Assembly: GCA_963712175.1 (NCBI GenBank)
Contig: CAVQGZ010000007.1
Coordinates: 1 to 64,000, forward strand
Length of the DNA stretch: 64,000 nucleotides
Source: CAVQGZ01 sp963712175
GTDB lineage: Bacteria > Actinomycetota > Actinomycetes > Jiangellales > Jiangellaceae
Reading direction: 5' to 3'
Shown piece by piece: positions 27,383 through 35,532 of the stretch. Position numbers and translations under genes: made by a program. Below the pieces are notes generated by a model, which had not been told where the DNA came from, did no database searches, and saw nothing but the letters and a program-made list of their open reading frames with translations. Each line of letters opens with the position of its first letter. The first letter of the stretch is position 1.

Positions 27383-28532
27383 GCGGTGGAGCCGGGTCCC
27401 GGGTGTGCCCGACGACGCGGGTGATGATCGGCCCCGACACGGCCATGACGAGGACGTAGGCCGTGGCGACCGGGCCGATCTCGACGAACCCCGCTGTGAT
27501 GGCCAGACCCGCGATGACGACGGAGAACTCGCCACGCGCGATCAGCGCCGTCCCCGCGCGCAGCCGCCCCTTGCGACCGACTCCGTCCCGTCCGGCCGCG
27601 TACCAGCCCGTCGCCACCTTCGTCGCCCCCGTGACCACGGCCAGCGACACCGCGGCCGGTAGCACCGGCACGATGTCGGCAGGCGCCGTGTCGTAGGCGA
27701 AGTAGACGAAGAAGGCAGCTCCGAACAGGTCCTTGAGAGGCGCCAGAACCGCGCGGGCCCGGCTTGCCGTGCCCTCGGGGATGGCGAGCCCGACGAGGAA
27801 GGCGCCGACGGCTGAGGAGACGTTCAGGTACTCCGCGACCCCGGCCACGATGAAGGTCAGGCCGAGCACCCGGAACAGCACCTGCTCGTCGTCGTCGTGC
27901 GTGAGAAGCCTGCCGAGCATCGGCGCGGCCCGTCGGGTGAGAAGCAGGAAGCCGAGCACGGCGCCCACGGCCACCACGGACCCGGTGATGCCGGCGACGA
28001 TGCCGGCTCCGGCGAGGATCACCCCGAGCAGCGGAAGGTAGACGGCCATCGCGATGTCCTCGAGCACCAGGATCGACAGCACCGACGGCGTCTCTCGGAA
28101 CGCCAGCCGACCCAGGTCACCCAGGGTTCGCGAGACGATGCCGGACGAGGAGATCCAGGTGACGCCGCCGAAGGCGAGCGCTGCCTGCCACGGCAGCCCC
28201 AGCAACAAGCCGGCCAGAAGACCAGGAGTGGCGTTGAGCACGAGGTCGACGACGCCGCTGGGCGCATGCCGGCGTAGCGCGCTGGTGAACTCGGCGGCCG
28301 AGAACTCCAGACCCAGGGCGAGAAGCAGGAGGACGACCCCGATGCTGGCGGAGACCTCGAGGAACGGGGCGGCGGCCTCTGCCTCGACGACCCCGCCCTT
28401 GCCCACGAAGAGCCCGACCAGCAGGAACAGCGGGACGGCCGACAGCCCGATCTTCCAGGCGACCGCGCCCACCCCGCCCAGCACGACGAGCAGCACTCCC
28501 AGCTCGACGAGCAGCTCCGGCTCCGGCTTCAT
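27333..28532 (-). CDS. CPA2-type cation/proton antiporter, KhtU-like
   Basis: A 399-residue membrane protein with about 12 predicted helices (LLVELGVLLVVLGGVGAVAW, PLFLLVGLFVGKGG, ASIGVVLLLLALGLEF). It lacks the C-terminal RCK domain of KefB; that module is provided by the separate upstream gene, as in the Bacillus KhtTU K+/H+ antiporter. GAGG lies five bases before the ATG. Function as K+ or NH4+ efflux coupled to proton entry is inferred from that pairing. It overlaps the convergent hydrolase gene by 50 bases. Confidence 0.85.
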   Translation of the reverse strand: MKPEPELLVELGVLLVVLGGVGAVAWKIGLSAVPLFLLVGLFVGKGGVVEAEAAAPFLEVSASIGVVLLLLALGLEFSAAEFTSALRRHAPSGVVDLVLNATPGLLAGLLLGLPWQAALAFGGVTWISSSGIVSRTLGDLGRLAFRETPSVLSILVLEDIAMAVYLPLLGVILAGAGIVAGITGSVVAVGAVLGFLLLTRRAAPMLGRLLTHDDDEQVLFRVLGLTFIVAGVAEYLNVSSAVGAFLVGLAIPEGTASRARAVLAPLKDLFGAAFFVYFAYDTAPADIVPVLPAAVSLAVVTGATKVATGWYAAGRDGVGRKGRLRAGTALIARGEFSVVIAGLAITAGFVEIGPVATAYVLVMAVSGPIITRVVGHTRDPAPPLSRPGRSPSARDEPVP

Positions 28533-28539
28533 GGCGGCC

Positions 28540-29019
28540 TCAGGCTCCGACGATCCGCCGAACCCCGTTGATGCCGGCCTCGGTGCCGATCACCACGAGC
28601 ACGTCGCCGCGCTCGAGCTCGGAGTCGGGACCTGGGCTGGCGATGACCGCCTCCCCCCTCACCACAGCGACCACGGACGCCCCGGTGAGCGTGCGCGCGC
28701 GGGTGTCGCCGAGCGTGTGCCCGGCATACAGCGAGTCCTGCGGAATCTCGATCTGCGCAGCGACCAGTCCCGGGATCTCCTTGGTGAGGTCGGCGAACCG
28801 TTCGGCGATGCGCGGTGCTCCCATGAGCTCGGCCAGCGTGTCGGCCTCGCTCTGGGTCAGTGACAGCAGCCCGGTGCAGGCGTCAGGGTCGGATGCCGAG
28901 TACGCGACGAGGTCGAAGGTGCCGTCGCGATGAGCGACGAGACCGACGCGTTCGCCGGTGGTCAGCACGATCTCGTAGCGAATCCCGACGCCGGGCAGGA
29001 GTGTCTCGGTGACGTCCAC
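28540..29019 (-). CDS. KhtT-like regulatory subunit with RCK C-terminal domain
   Basis: A 159-residue protein from GTG 29019 (DVTETLLPGVGIRYE, matching KhtT starts; AGGA lies eight bases ahead). The N-terminal KhtT-like domain covers residues 1-65. The C-terminal RCK_C (TrkA-C) domain starts near residue 75 and contains VVAVVRGEAVIASPGPDSELERGD and ends in a typical IGTEAGINGV. RCK_C domains bind nucleotides such as cyclic di-AMP or other ligands in relatives. It lies seven bases upstream of the antiporter gene, implying an obligate complex. Confidence 0.85.
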   Translation of the reverse strand: MDVTETLLPGVGIRYEIVLTTGERVGLVAHRDGTFDLVAYSASDPDACTGLLSLTQSEADTLAELMGAPRIAERFADLTKEIPGLVAAQIEIPQDSLYAGHTLGDTRARTLTGASVVAVVRGEAVIASPGPDSELERGDVLVVIGTEAGINGVRRIVGA

Positions 29020-29086
29020 ACCGCACATCCTGGCGGTCCGCCCCGACGGCCCGCCTAGGGTCCCCGGTCCCGAATCGAGGTGCCGG

Positions 29087-29866
29087 TCAGGCCGTGTCGC
29101 CTGCCCACGACGGCGGGCGGCGCTCGACGAACGCCGCCATGCCCTCGGCCGCCTCGGCCGAGGAGAAGGCGGCCGCCGACACCTGCTCGGTCCACGCGAA
29201 GGCCTCGCCGCGCTCCATGGCCGGCACGCGGCGCAGCACCTCCTTGGTCTGACGCAGGGCGTCCGGCCCGCCTCGTCGCAGCTGCCCCACCCAGGTGGCC
29301 ACCGCCTCGTCGAGCGCGGTCTCGTCGGCCACCACCCGGGTCAGCAGGCCGGCCTCGACGGCCCGCGCGGCCGGGACGCGCTCGCCGGTCAGGAACAGCT
29401 CGATCGCCTGCGCACGAGGCATGCGCTGCAGCGCGACGACGGAGACGATGGCCGGCACGGCGCCCACCCGCACCTCGCTGAAGGCCAGCTTCGCGTCGGC
29501 AACGGCCACCGACAGGTCGCAGCCGGCGACCAGCCCGTTCCCACCCCCGGCCACATGGCCCTGCACGCGGGCGACGGTCGGCTTCGGATGATCGAGCAGA
29601 CGCGCCAGTGCGCCCGTGTAGCGGGCGGTGAAGTCGGCGGCCTGCGCCCCTGTGCCGCGCAGGTCCGCGCCGGCGCAGAAGGCCCGTCCGGTCGCAGCCA
29701 GCACCACGACGCGCACCGCGCCGTCCAGGGCGGCGTCGTCCAACGCCTGGTTCAGGGCCGCAAGGGACTCCCCGGTCAGGACGTTGCGGGCCTGCGGGGC
29801 GTCCAGGGTGATGCGAGCGACGCCGTCGTCGACCTCGTAGCGCACGGGACGTGGGGCGTCGGTCAC
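29087..29866 (-). CDS. Enoyl-CoA hydratase/isomerase family (AtuE/LiuC-like)
   Basis: A 259-residue crotonase-fold protein. The CoA-site segment AGRAFCAGADL-like (ATGRAFCAGADLRG) and the oxyanion-hole strand HVAGGGNGLVAGCDL are intact, and FSEVRVGAVPAIVS carries the second catalytic Glu region. As the last gene of the acyl-CoA carboxylase operon it would hydrate the carboxylated enoyl-CoA, like AtuE or 3-methylglutaconyl-CoA hydratase. GTG overlaps the dehydrogenase stop (GTGA). Confidence 0.88.
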   Translation of the reverse strand: MTDAPRPVRYEVDDGVARITLDAPQARNVLTGESLAALNQALDDAALDGAVRVVVLAATGRAFCAGADLRGTGAQAADFTARYTGALARLLDHPKPTVARVQGHVAGGGNGLVAGCDLSVAVADAKLAFSEVRVGAVPAIVSVVALQRMPRAQAIELFLTGERVPAARAVEAGLLTRVVADETALDEAVATWVGQLRRGGPDALRQTKEVLRRVPAMERGEAFAWTEQVSAAAFSSAEAAEGMAAFVERRPPSWAGDTA

Positions 29867-31011
29867 CGGCCCATGCCCTCGAGGACGGTGAGGATGCGCA
29901 GCATGACCTCGTCCGCGCCGCCGCCGATCGAGAGCAGGCGCGCGTCTCGGAAGTAGCGCGACGTCCACGTCTCCTCCATGTAGCCCATCCCGCCGTGGTA
30001 CTGCAGGCAGGTGTCGGCCACCTCGCGGGCCAGGCGGCCGGCCTTCAGCTTGCTGATCGTGGCCATGCGGGTGGCGTCCTGGCCGTCGACGATGCGCGCG
30101 GCCGCCGCGTGGTTGTACTCGCGCAGCATGTCGACCTCGGCCAGCAGCTCGGCGAGGCGGTACTTCAGGTGCTGGTTGGCCAGCAGCGGCTTGCCGAAGG
30201 CCTGGCGCACCTGCAGGTACTCGATGGTTCGGCGCAGGGCGATCTCGGCGCTGGCGGTGGCGCTGTAGGAGCCGACGAGGCGCTCGATCTGGAACTGCTC
30301 CATCTGCATCTGGAAGCCTCGTCCCGCCTCACCGACCGTGTTGGCCAGTGGCACCCGGACCTGGTCGAACGACAGCTCGGCGGTGTCCGACGCCCAGTTG
30401 CCGAGCTTGTCGAGCTTGCGGCTGACCGAGAACCCCGGCGTGTCGGTCGGCACGATGATGAGGCTCATGCCGGCAAAGCCCGTCGAGCCCTCCTCGGTGC
30501 GGGCGAGCAGGCAGATCCAGTCGGCCTGCGTGCCGTTGGTGATGTAGAGCTTGCTGCCGCTGATCACCCACTCGTCGCCGTCGCGCACCGCCTTGGTGCG
30601 GATACCGGCGACGTCGGAGCCGGCGTCCGGCTCGGAGACCGCGACCGAGCAGACCTGCTCACCGGCGATGACCGGTGCCAGGTAGCGCTGCTTGAGCTCG
30701 GCGCTTCCGTGCTTGGCCAGGGCGGGGGTGGCCATCGCTGCCTGCACCATGATGGCCATCGGGAGACCGGCGCACGCCACCGACCCGAGAGCCTCGGCCA
30801 TCACGAGGGTGTAGGAGTGGTCGAGACCCAATCCCCCGTACTCCGGGTCGTACTCGATCCCGAAGATGCCGACCTGGCCCAGCTTGGGGAACAGCTCGTG
30901 GGCCGGGAAGGTGCCGGCCCGCTCCCAGTCGTCGACGAACGGGTTGATCTCCTTCTCGACGACCTCGCCGACGACACGGCGAAAGTCCTCGTGCTCCTGG
31001 GTGAACTGCAT
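29863..31011 (-). CDS. Acyl-CoA dehydrogenase (AtuD-like)
   Basis: A 382-residue FAD enzyme. The hallmark SVAVSEPDAGSDVAG near residue 125, FAD motif WVISGSKLYITNG, the RQAFGKPLLANQH segment and the C-terminal YHGGMGYMEE, where the Glu is the probable base, are all present. The gene sits with a biotin-dependent carboxylase, an AtuA homologue and a hydratase, so its substrate is likely a branched acyl-CoA (isovaleryl- or citronellyl-type). That is inference from context. Confidence 0.92.
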   Translation of the reverse strand: MQFTQEHEDFRRVVGEVVEKEINPFVDDWERAGTFPAHELFPKLGQVGIFGIEYDPEYGGLGLDHSYTLVMAEALGSVACAGLPMAIMVQAAMATPALAKHGSAELKQRYLAPVIAGEQVCSVAVSEPDAGSDVAGIRTKAVRDGDEWVISGSKLYITNGTQADWICLLARTEEGSTGFAGMSLIIVPTDTPGFSVSRKLDKLGNWASDTAELSFDQVRVPLANTVGEAGRGFQMQMEQFQIERLVGSYSATASAEIALRRTIEYLQVRQAFGKPLLANQHLKYRLAELLAEVDMLREYNHAAAARIVDGQDATRMATISKLKAGRLAREVADTCLQYHGGMGYMEETWTSRYFRDARLLSIGGGADEVMLRILTVLEGMGR

Positions 31012-31019
31012 GGCTGCTC

Positions 31020-31691
31020 CTAGGGGGCGACGGCGGCGGGTTGGGGCGAGGCGGTCTGGGCGGGGTCAGCGGGCACGCGCATGCCGACGGAACGCGCCCA
31101 CAGCCTGGTGAGCTGGTCGACGTCGGCGTCGGCGGCGCTGGGTCGGTCGGCTGCGCGGGAGTGGCGGCGGGCAAAGGTCTCGACCATGCCGGTGAGCGCC
31201 GGTGCGGCGACGCCCGGGTCGACGTCGGCGGCGACATGGCCCTCGTCCTGCAGGCGGCGCAGTGTTCGACGGGTGCGGCCGATGTAGACCTCGCGGAGCT
31301 CGTCGAGCAGCGCGACCCACTCGGGATCGGCGGACGCGGCCTCCTCGACCACCGCGAGCATGCGGGCGTTGCGCTGGTACCCGGCCAGGAACCGCCTGGT
31401 GGCCGACGCGAGCCGCGCGTACGGGTCGGTCTCGCCGGACTCGCGGGGTCGCTCGCGTGCGGCCGCGACGACCTCACCGACGATGGCGTGGGTGACCTCG
31501 CGCAGCAGCTCGTCCTTGCCGGGGAACCACGTGTAGACCGTCCCGTGGCTGACTCCGGCGTCGGCCGCCACATCCTGGATCCTGGTGGCTGCGTAGCCCC
31601 GGCTCTCGAAGACCCGGCGGGCCGAGGCGACCAGCCCGTCACGGGTTCGTCGGCCTCGCTCGGTGAGCGGTGTGCTCGTGGTGGCGGTCAC
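31020..31691 (-). CDS. TetR family transcriptional regulator
   Basis: A 223-residue regulator from GTG 31691, overlapping the AtuA stop. The N-terminal helix-turn-helix is clear: RDGLVASARRVFESRGYAATR, DVAADAGVSHGTVYTWFPGK. The C-terminal ligand domain is variable. Being embedded in the carboxylase operon, it is a good candidate for binding the 22-base palindrome over the operon's -10 element at 37133-37154 and responding to an acyl-CoA or pathway intermediate. Confidence 0.92.
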   Translation of the reverse strand: MTATTSTPLTERGRRTRDGLVASARRVFESRGYAATRIQDVAADAGVSHGTVYTWFPGKDELLREVTHAIVGEVVAAARERPRESGETDPYARLASATRRFLAGYQRNARMLAVVEEAASADPEWVALLDELREVYIGRTRRTLRRLQDEGHVAADVDPGVAAPALTGMVETFARRHSRAADRPSAADADVDQLTRLWARSVGMRVPADPAQTASPQPAAVAP

Positions 31692-33460
31692 GGCGCTCCG
31701 TCCGACGCCAGGAGCATCGTGGGGACGTCGACGGGCTGGGCTCGTACCCACTCCCCGAGCCCCTTGGCTTGCGGGTCCAGGCCGATGCCGTCGGCCACGC
31801 CTCGACCGAGGTGCCCGCGGATGACAACGTTGACCGCCCGAAGCGACGGCAACGGGTAGACGTCCACGTCCTTGTCCCCGGCCTCCGGTACCCACTCACG
31901 CACCCGCGCCGGGGTGACCAGGCCAAGCAGCCACGGCAGCGCGTCGTCGTTGCGCACCCACAGCCCGACGTTGGCGTCGCCCCCCTTGTCGCCCGAGCGG
32001 GCGCCGACCAGGAGTCCGAGGGGAACCCGGGCGGTCTCGCCGGCGGGGGTGCCGGCCTCCGGGACGTCGATCGGGCCCACCGCAGGGACGCCGCCTGCCA
32101 GCGGTGACAGCGCCGGAATCCGCGCAACCTCCTCGCCGTCCAGGCTCACGACCTGCTCGACCTCGGCGGCGGGCACCAGGGTGGGCCAGTAGATGCTGTA
32201 CGGACGGGCGTCGGCCGGCGGTGCCGTCGGGTAGAACCCGGCGTAGGAGGCCAGGGTCAGCTCGATGACGGCGTTGCTGAACGCACGCCCGACCTTGCGC
32301 TGGTCAGCGTCGACGACGGTGATGCGCAGCTCGGTGCGGTCGGGGCCGAGAGGCACCCGCTCGAGGCTGCTCTGGGCGAACGTCTGCAGCAGGGGGGCCA
32401 GCTGTCGCTCGACGAGGGCTGCCTTGGCGTCCTGGTCCAGGCCGGTGAGGACGATGCCGACGGTGTTGCGGAACCCACCGAGGGTGGTCAGGGCGACCTT
32501 GAGCGTGTCGGGCGGAGGGTCGCCGCGGACCCCGGCCATGCGGACGCGGTCGGGGGCCTGCTGAGTCAGCTCGATGGTGTCGAACCGGGCGATGACGTCG
32601 GGCCCGAGATATGCCGGGGTGTCGACCTCGTAGAGCAGCTGCGCGGTGACCGTCCCAACACTCACCTCTCCGCCCGTGCCGGGGTGCTTGGTGATGACGG
32701 CCGTGCCGTCGGCCTCGACCTCGGCTATCGGGAAGCCCAGGTGCGTCATGTCGTCGATGTCGGCGAAGAACGCGTAGTTGCCCCCGCATGCCTGGGCTCC
32801 GCACTCGATGACGTGGGCGGCCGCCACGGCGCCGGCGAGCGGGTCGAGGTCCTGCGGCGTCCACCCGTGCCACCACGCGGCCGGCCCCACCGCGATGGCG
32901 GCGTCGGTGACCCGTCCGGTGATGACGACGTCGGCTCCCGCCCGCAGTGCCTCGGCGATCCCGAACGCACCGAGGTAGGCGTTGGCCGTCACGGGGCTGA
33001 GCCCGAGGTCGGACAGTGTCTCTCCGGTCGAGATGTTGACGGCGTCACGAATCAGGTCGGGACGGCCGGTCAGGTCGTCCCCGGTGACGACGGCGATGCG
33101 CGGGGTCAGGCCGAGGCCGTCGGCGATCTCGCGCAGCGCGTCCGCCGCCCCCTGGGGGTCGAGGCCGCCGGCGTTGGAGACGACCCGGATGCCTCGCTCG
33201 AGGCAGGTGCCGAGCACCTGCTCCATCTGGGTGAGGAACGTGCGGGCATACCCGGAACCCGGGCCCTTCTTCAGCCGCTGACGCACCAGGATGAGCATCG
33301 TCAGCTCGGCCAGCCAGTCGCCGGTGAGCACGTCGATCGGTCCGCCCTCCACCTGCTCCCGGGCGGCGGAGAGACGATCGCCGAAGAACCCCGAGCAGTT
33401 CGCGATGCGCACGGCTCGCGGCTCGCGTGGGTCGGGCGACACTGGGTCGGAGGCGGTCAT
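31688..33460 (-). CDS. AtuA-like (DUF1446) acyclic terpene utilisation protein
   Basis: A 590-residue protein of the AtuA family. N-terminal block: ANCSGFFGDRLSAAREQ, then VLTGDWLAELTMLIL and VSNAGGLDPQGAADALR. The fused C-terminal AtuA ferredoxin-fold domain begins near 490 (LLVGARSGDKGGDANVG). AtuA is essential for citronellol/geraniol growth in Pseudomonas, but its biochemical activity is unresolved. ATG at 33460, four bases after the carboxylase alpha gene. Presence with carboxylase beta/alpha, dehydrogenase and hydratase reproduces atuA, C, D, E, F content. Confidence 0.9.
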   Translation of the reverse strand: MTASDPVSPDPREPRAVRIANCSGFFGDRLSAAREQVEGGPIDVLTGDWLAELTMLILVRQRLKKGPGSGYARTFLTQMEQVLGTCLERGIRVVSNAGGLDPQGAADALREIADGLGLTPRIAVVTGDDLTGRPDLIRDAVNISTGETLSDLGLSPVTANAYLGAFGIAEALRAGADVVITGRVTDAAIAVGPAAWWHGWTPQDLDPLAGAVAAAHVIECGAQACGGNYAFFADIDDMTHLGFPIAEVEADGTAVITKHPGTGGEVSVGTVTAQLLYEVDTPAYLGPDVIARFDTIELTQQAPDRVRMAGVRGDPPPDTLKVALTTLGGFRNTVGIVLTGLDQDAKAALVERQLAPLLQTFAQSSLERVPLGPDRTELRITVVDADQRKVGRAFSNAVIELTLASYAGFYPTAPPADARPYSIYWPTLVPAAEVEQVVSLDGEEVARIPALSPLAGGVPAVGPIDVPEAGTPAGETARVPLGLLVGARSGDKGGDANVGLWVRNDDALPWLLGLVTPARVREWVPEAGDKDVDVYPLPSLRAVNVVIRGHLGRGVADGIGLDPQAKGLGEWVRAQPVDVPTMLLASDGAP

Positions 33461-33464
33461 GTGC

Positions 33465-35525
33465 TCAGGACTCCTCGCTGTCGCTGCTGGCCAGAGGCTC
33501 GAGAACGACGAGCACCTCGTGGGCGTCCACGGCGTCGCCCACCGCGACGACGACCTCGATGACGCGGGCGTCGCTGTCTGCGGTGATCCGGTGCTCCATC
33601 TTCATGGCCTCGAGAACCACGAGCGGGTCGCCGCTGGCGACGATGTCGCCGGGGCTCACGTGCACAGCCACGATCGTTCCCGGCACCGGCGTGGAGGGCC
33701 CCCGCGCCGCCTCCGCTCGGTCGCCGGCGGGCAGCCGTGCGGGTTCGACCCAGGTTGTGGCGTGCCCGCCTGCGAAGACGTGCACGGCTCGCTCGGCGTC
33801 CGCACGCGGCTCGTCCAGCACGACGAGTGCGCGCTGGCGGACCCCGTCGACCTCCGCGTCGAGGCGCTCGCCGTCCCACGCATGGGTCGTGACCGGCAGC
33901 GCCGGTCCCTGACCGACCGTCACCGTGCTGCGACCGTCCCGTGCTGCTCGCAGCGTCACGGTGCGCTCGTGCTCACCGGTGAGTGTCGTGACGTCGACGG
34001 AGTCGGCCATGGACCGCCAACCGGTCGGCGCGAGAGCGGCGTCGGGACGGCGCGCCCCGAGCTCAGCCTGGGCTGCCAGCGCCGCCAGCCGCGCGTGCTG
34101 GTCGACGACGTGGTCGGGTACCGGCTGGTCGAACGCGTCGGCGCGGGCCTCGAGCACGTCGATCGTGGTGCGCCCGGCCCGGACGTCGGGGTCGTCGACG
34201 ATGGCGAGCAGCGCCTCGCGGTTGGTGGCCACCCCGTGCACGCGAAGTCCCGCCAGGGCCGCCCGCAGCCTGTCGAAGGCCTCGTTGCGTGTCGACCCAC
34301 CGGCGATGACCTTGGCGATCAGCGAGTCGTAGTAGGGCGGTACGGACGAGCCGCCCGCCACCCCGGCGTCCCAGCGCACGCCCTCGACCTGCGGCGGGTC
34401 GAAGCGCAGCAGCGTCCCGGACGAGGGGACCCAGCCAGCTGCCGGGTTCTCCGCGACGAGGCGCACCTCGACGGCGTGGCCGGAGCGCGCCAGGTCGTCC
34501 TGGCCCATGCCCAGGGAGGCACCACCGGCCACCCGCAGCTGCGTCTGCACGAGGTCGAGGCCGGTCACCAGCTCGGTCACCGGGTGCTCCACCTGCAGCC
34601 GGGTGTTCATCTCCAGGAAGAAGAAGTCCGCGTCCGGGTCGCTGCCCGGCTCCGCCGAGGCGTCGGGGTCGTCGAGGAGAAACTCCACCGTGCCGAGGCT
34701 GCTGTACCCGACCGCCCGAGCCACTGCCACCGCCGCGTCGTACATGCGGGTGAGAACGGCCGGATGGGTCCCGGGCGAGGGCGTCTCCTCCAGGATCTTC
34801 TGGTGCCGGCGCTGCAGGGAGCACTCGCGCTCGTACGCATGGACCACCGTGCCGTCGTTGTCTCCGATCACCTGGACCTCGACGTGCCGGCCGCGGCGCA
34901 CGAAGCGCTCGCAGTAGACGGTGGCGTCGCCGAAGGCGGCCAGCGCCTCGCGTCGGGCGGCGGCGACGGCGTCGGGCAGCGTGCCCTCGTCATCGACGAC
35001 CCGCATCCCACGCCCACCGCCGCCGGCCGATGCCTTGACGAGCAGCGGGTAGCCGACCTCGGCGGCCGCCTTGCGCCACGTCTCGGGGTCCTCCCCCTCC
35101 AGCCGGGCGCTCGGCAGCACGGGCACGCCGGCGTCGGAGACGATCTGCTTCGCGGCCAGCTTGCTCGCCATGGCGCGCATGGCGTCCGGGCGCGGCCCCA
35201 CCCACGTCAGGCCCGCCTCGATCACCGCGGCAGCAGCGTCGGCGTTCTCGGCGATGAATCCGTAGCCGGGGTGCACGGCGTCGGCGCCCGTGCGGTGGGC
35301 CGCCTCGATGATGCGGGCCACGTCGAGGTAGGTGTCGGCCGCGGCCGTGCCGGGCAGCCGCACGGCGGTGTCGCACTCGGTGACGTAGGGCGCCTCGGCG
35401 TCGGCGTCGCTGAACACGCCCACGGTCTCGATGCCCAGACCGCGGGCGGCGGTGATGATCCGGCGGGCGATCTCGCCACGGTTGGCGACCAGCAGGCGGC
35501 GGACGGGGCGGGTGGTGGAGGTCAT
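33465..35525 (-). CDS. Acyl-CoA carboxylase alpha subunit (biotin carboxylase + BCCP)
   Basis: A 686-residue subunit that carboxylates its own biotin using ATP and bicarbonate. The biotin carboxylase domain (residues 1-450) opens RRLLVANRGEIARRI and has the ATP-grasp glycine loop KASAGGGGRGMR near residue 165 and EMNTRLQVEHPVTE near residue 290. A BT-type linker follows. The C-terminal biotinyl domain has the lysine in VLEAMKMEHRI near residue 655. It forms a holoenzyme with the beta subunit encoded seven bases upstream. Confidence 0.95.
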   Translation of the reverse strand: MTSTTRPVRRLLVANRGEIARRIITAARGLGIETVGVFSDADAEAPYVTECDTAVRLPGTAAADTYLDVARIIEAAHRTGADAVHPGYGFIAENADAAAAVIEAGLTWVGPRPDAMRAMASKLAAKQIVSDAGVPVLPSARLEGEDPETWRKAAAEVGYPLLVKASAGGGGRGMRVVDDEGTLPDAVAAARREALAAFGDATVYCERFVRRGRHVEVQVIGDNDGTVVHAYERECSLQRRHQKILEETPSPGTHPAVLTRMYDAAVAVARAVGYSSLGTVEFLLDDPDASAEPGSDPDADFFFLEMNTRLQVEHPVTELVTGLDLVQTQLRVAGGASLGMGQDDLARSGHAVEVRLVAENPAAGWVPSSGTLLRFDPPQVEGVRWDAGVAGGSSVPPYYDSLIAKVIAGGSTRNEAFDRLRAALAGLRVHGVATNREALLAIVDDPDVRAGRTTIDVLEARADAFDQPVPDHVVDQHARLAALAAQAELGARRPDAALAPTGWRSMADSVDVTTLTGEHERTVTLRAARDGRSTVTVGQGPALPVTTHAWDGERLDAEVDGVRQRALVVLDEPRADAERAVHVFAGGHATTWVEPARLPAGDRAEAARGPSTPVPGTIVAVHVSPGDIVASGDPLVVLEAMKMEHRITADSDARVIEVVVAVGDAVDAHEVLVVLEPLASSDSEES

Positions 35526-35532
35526 CGCGGGC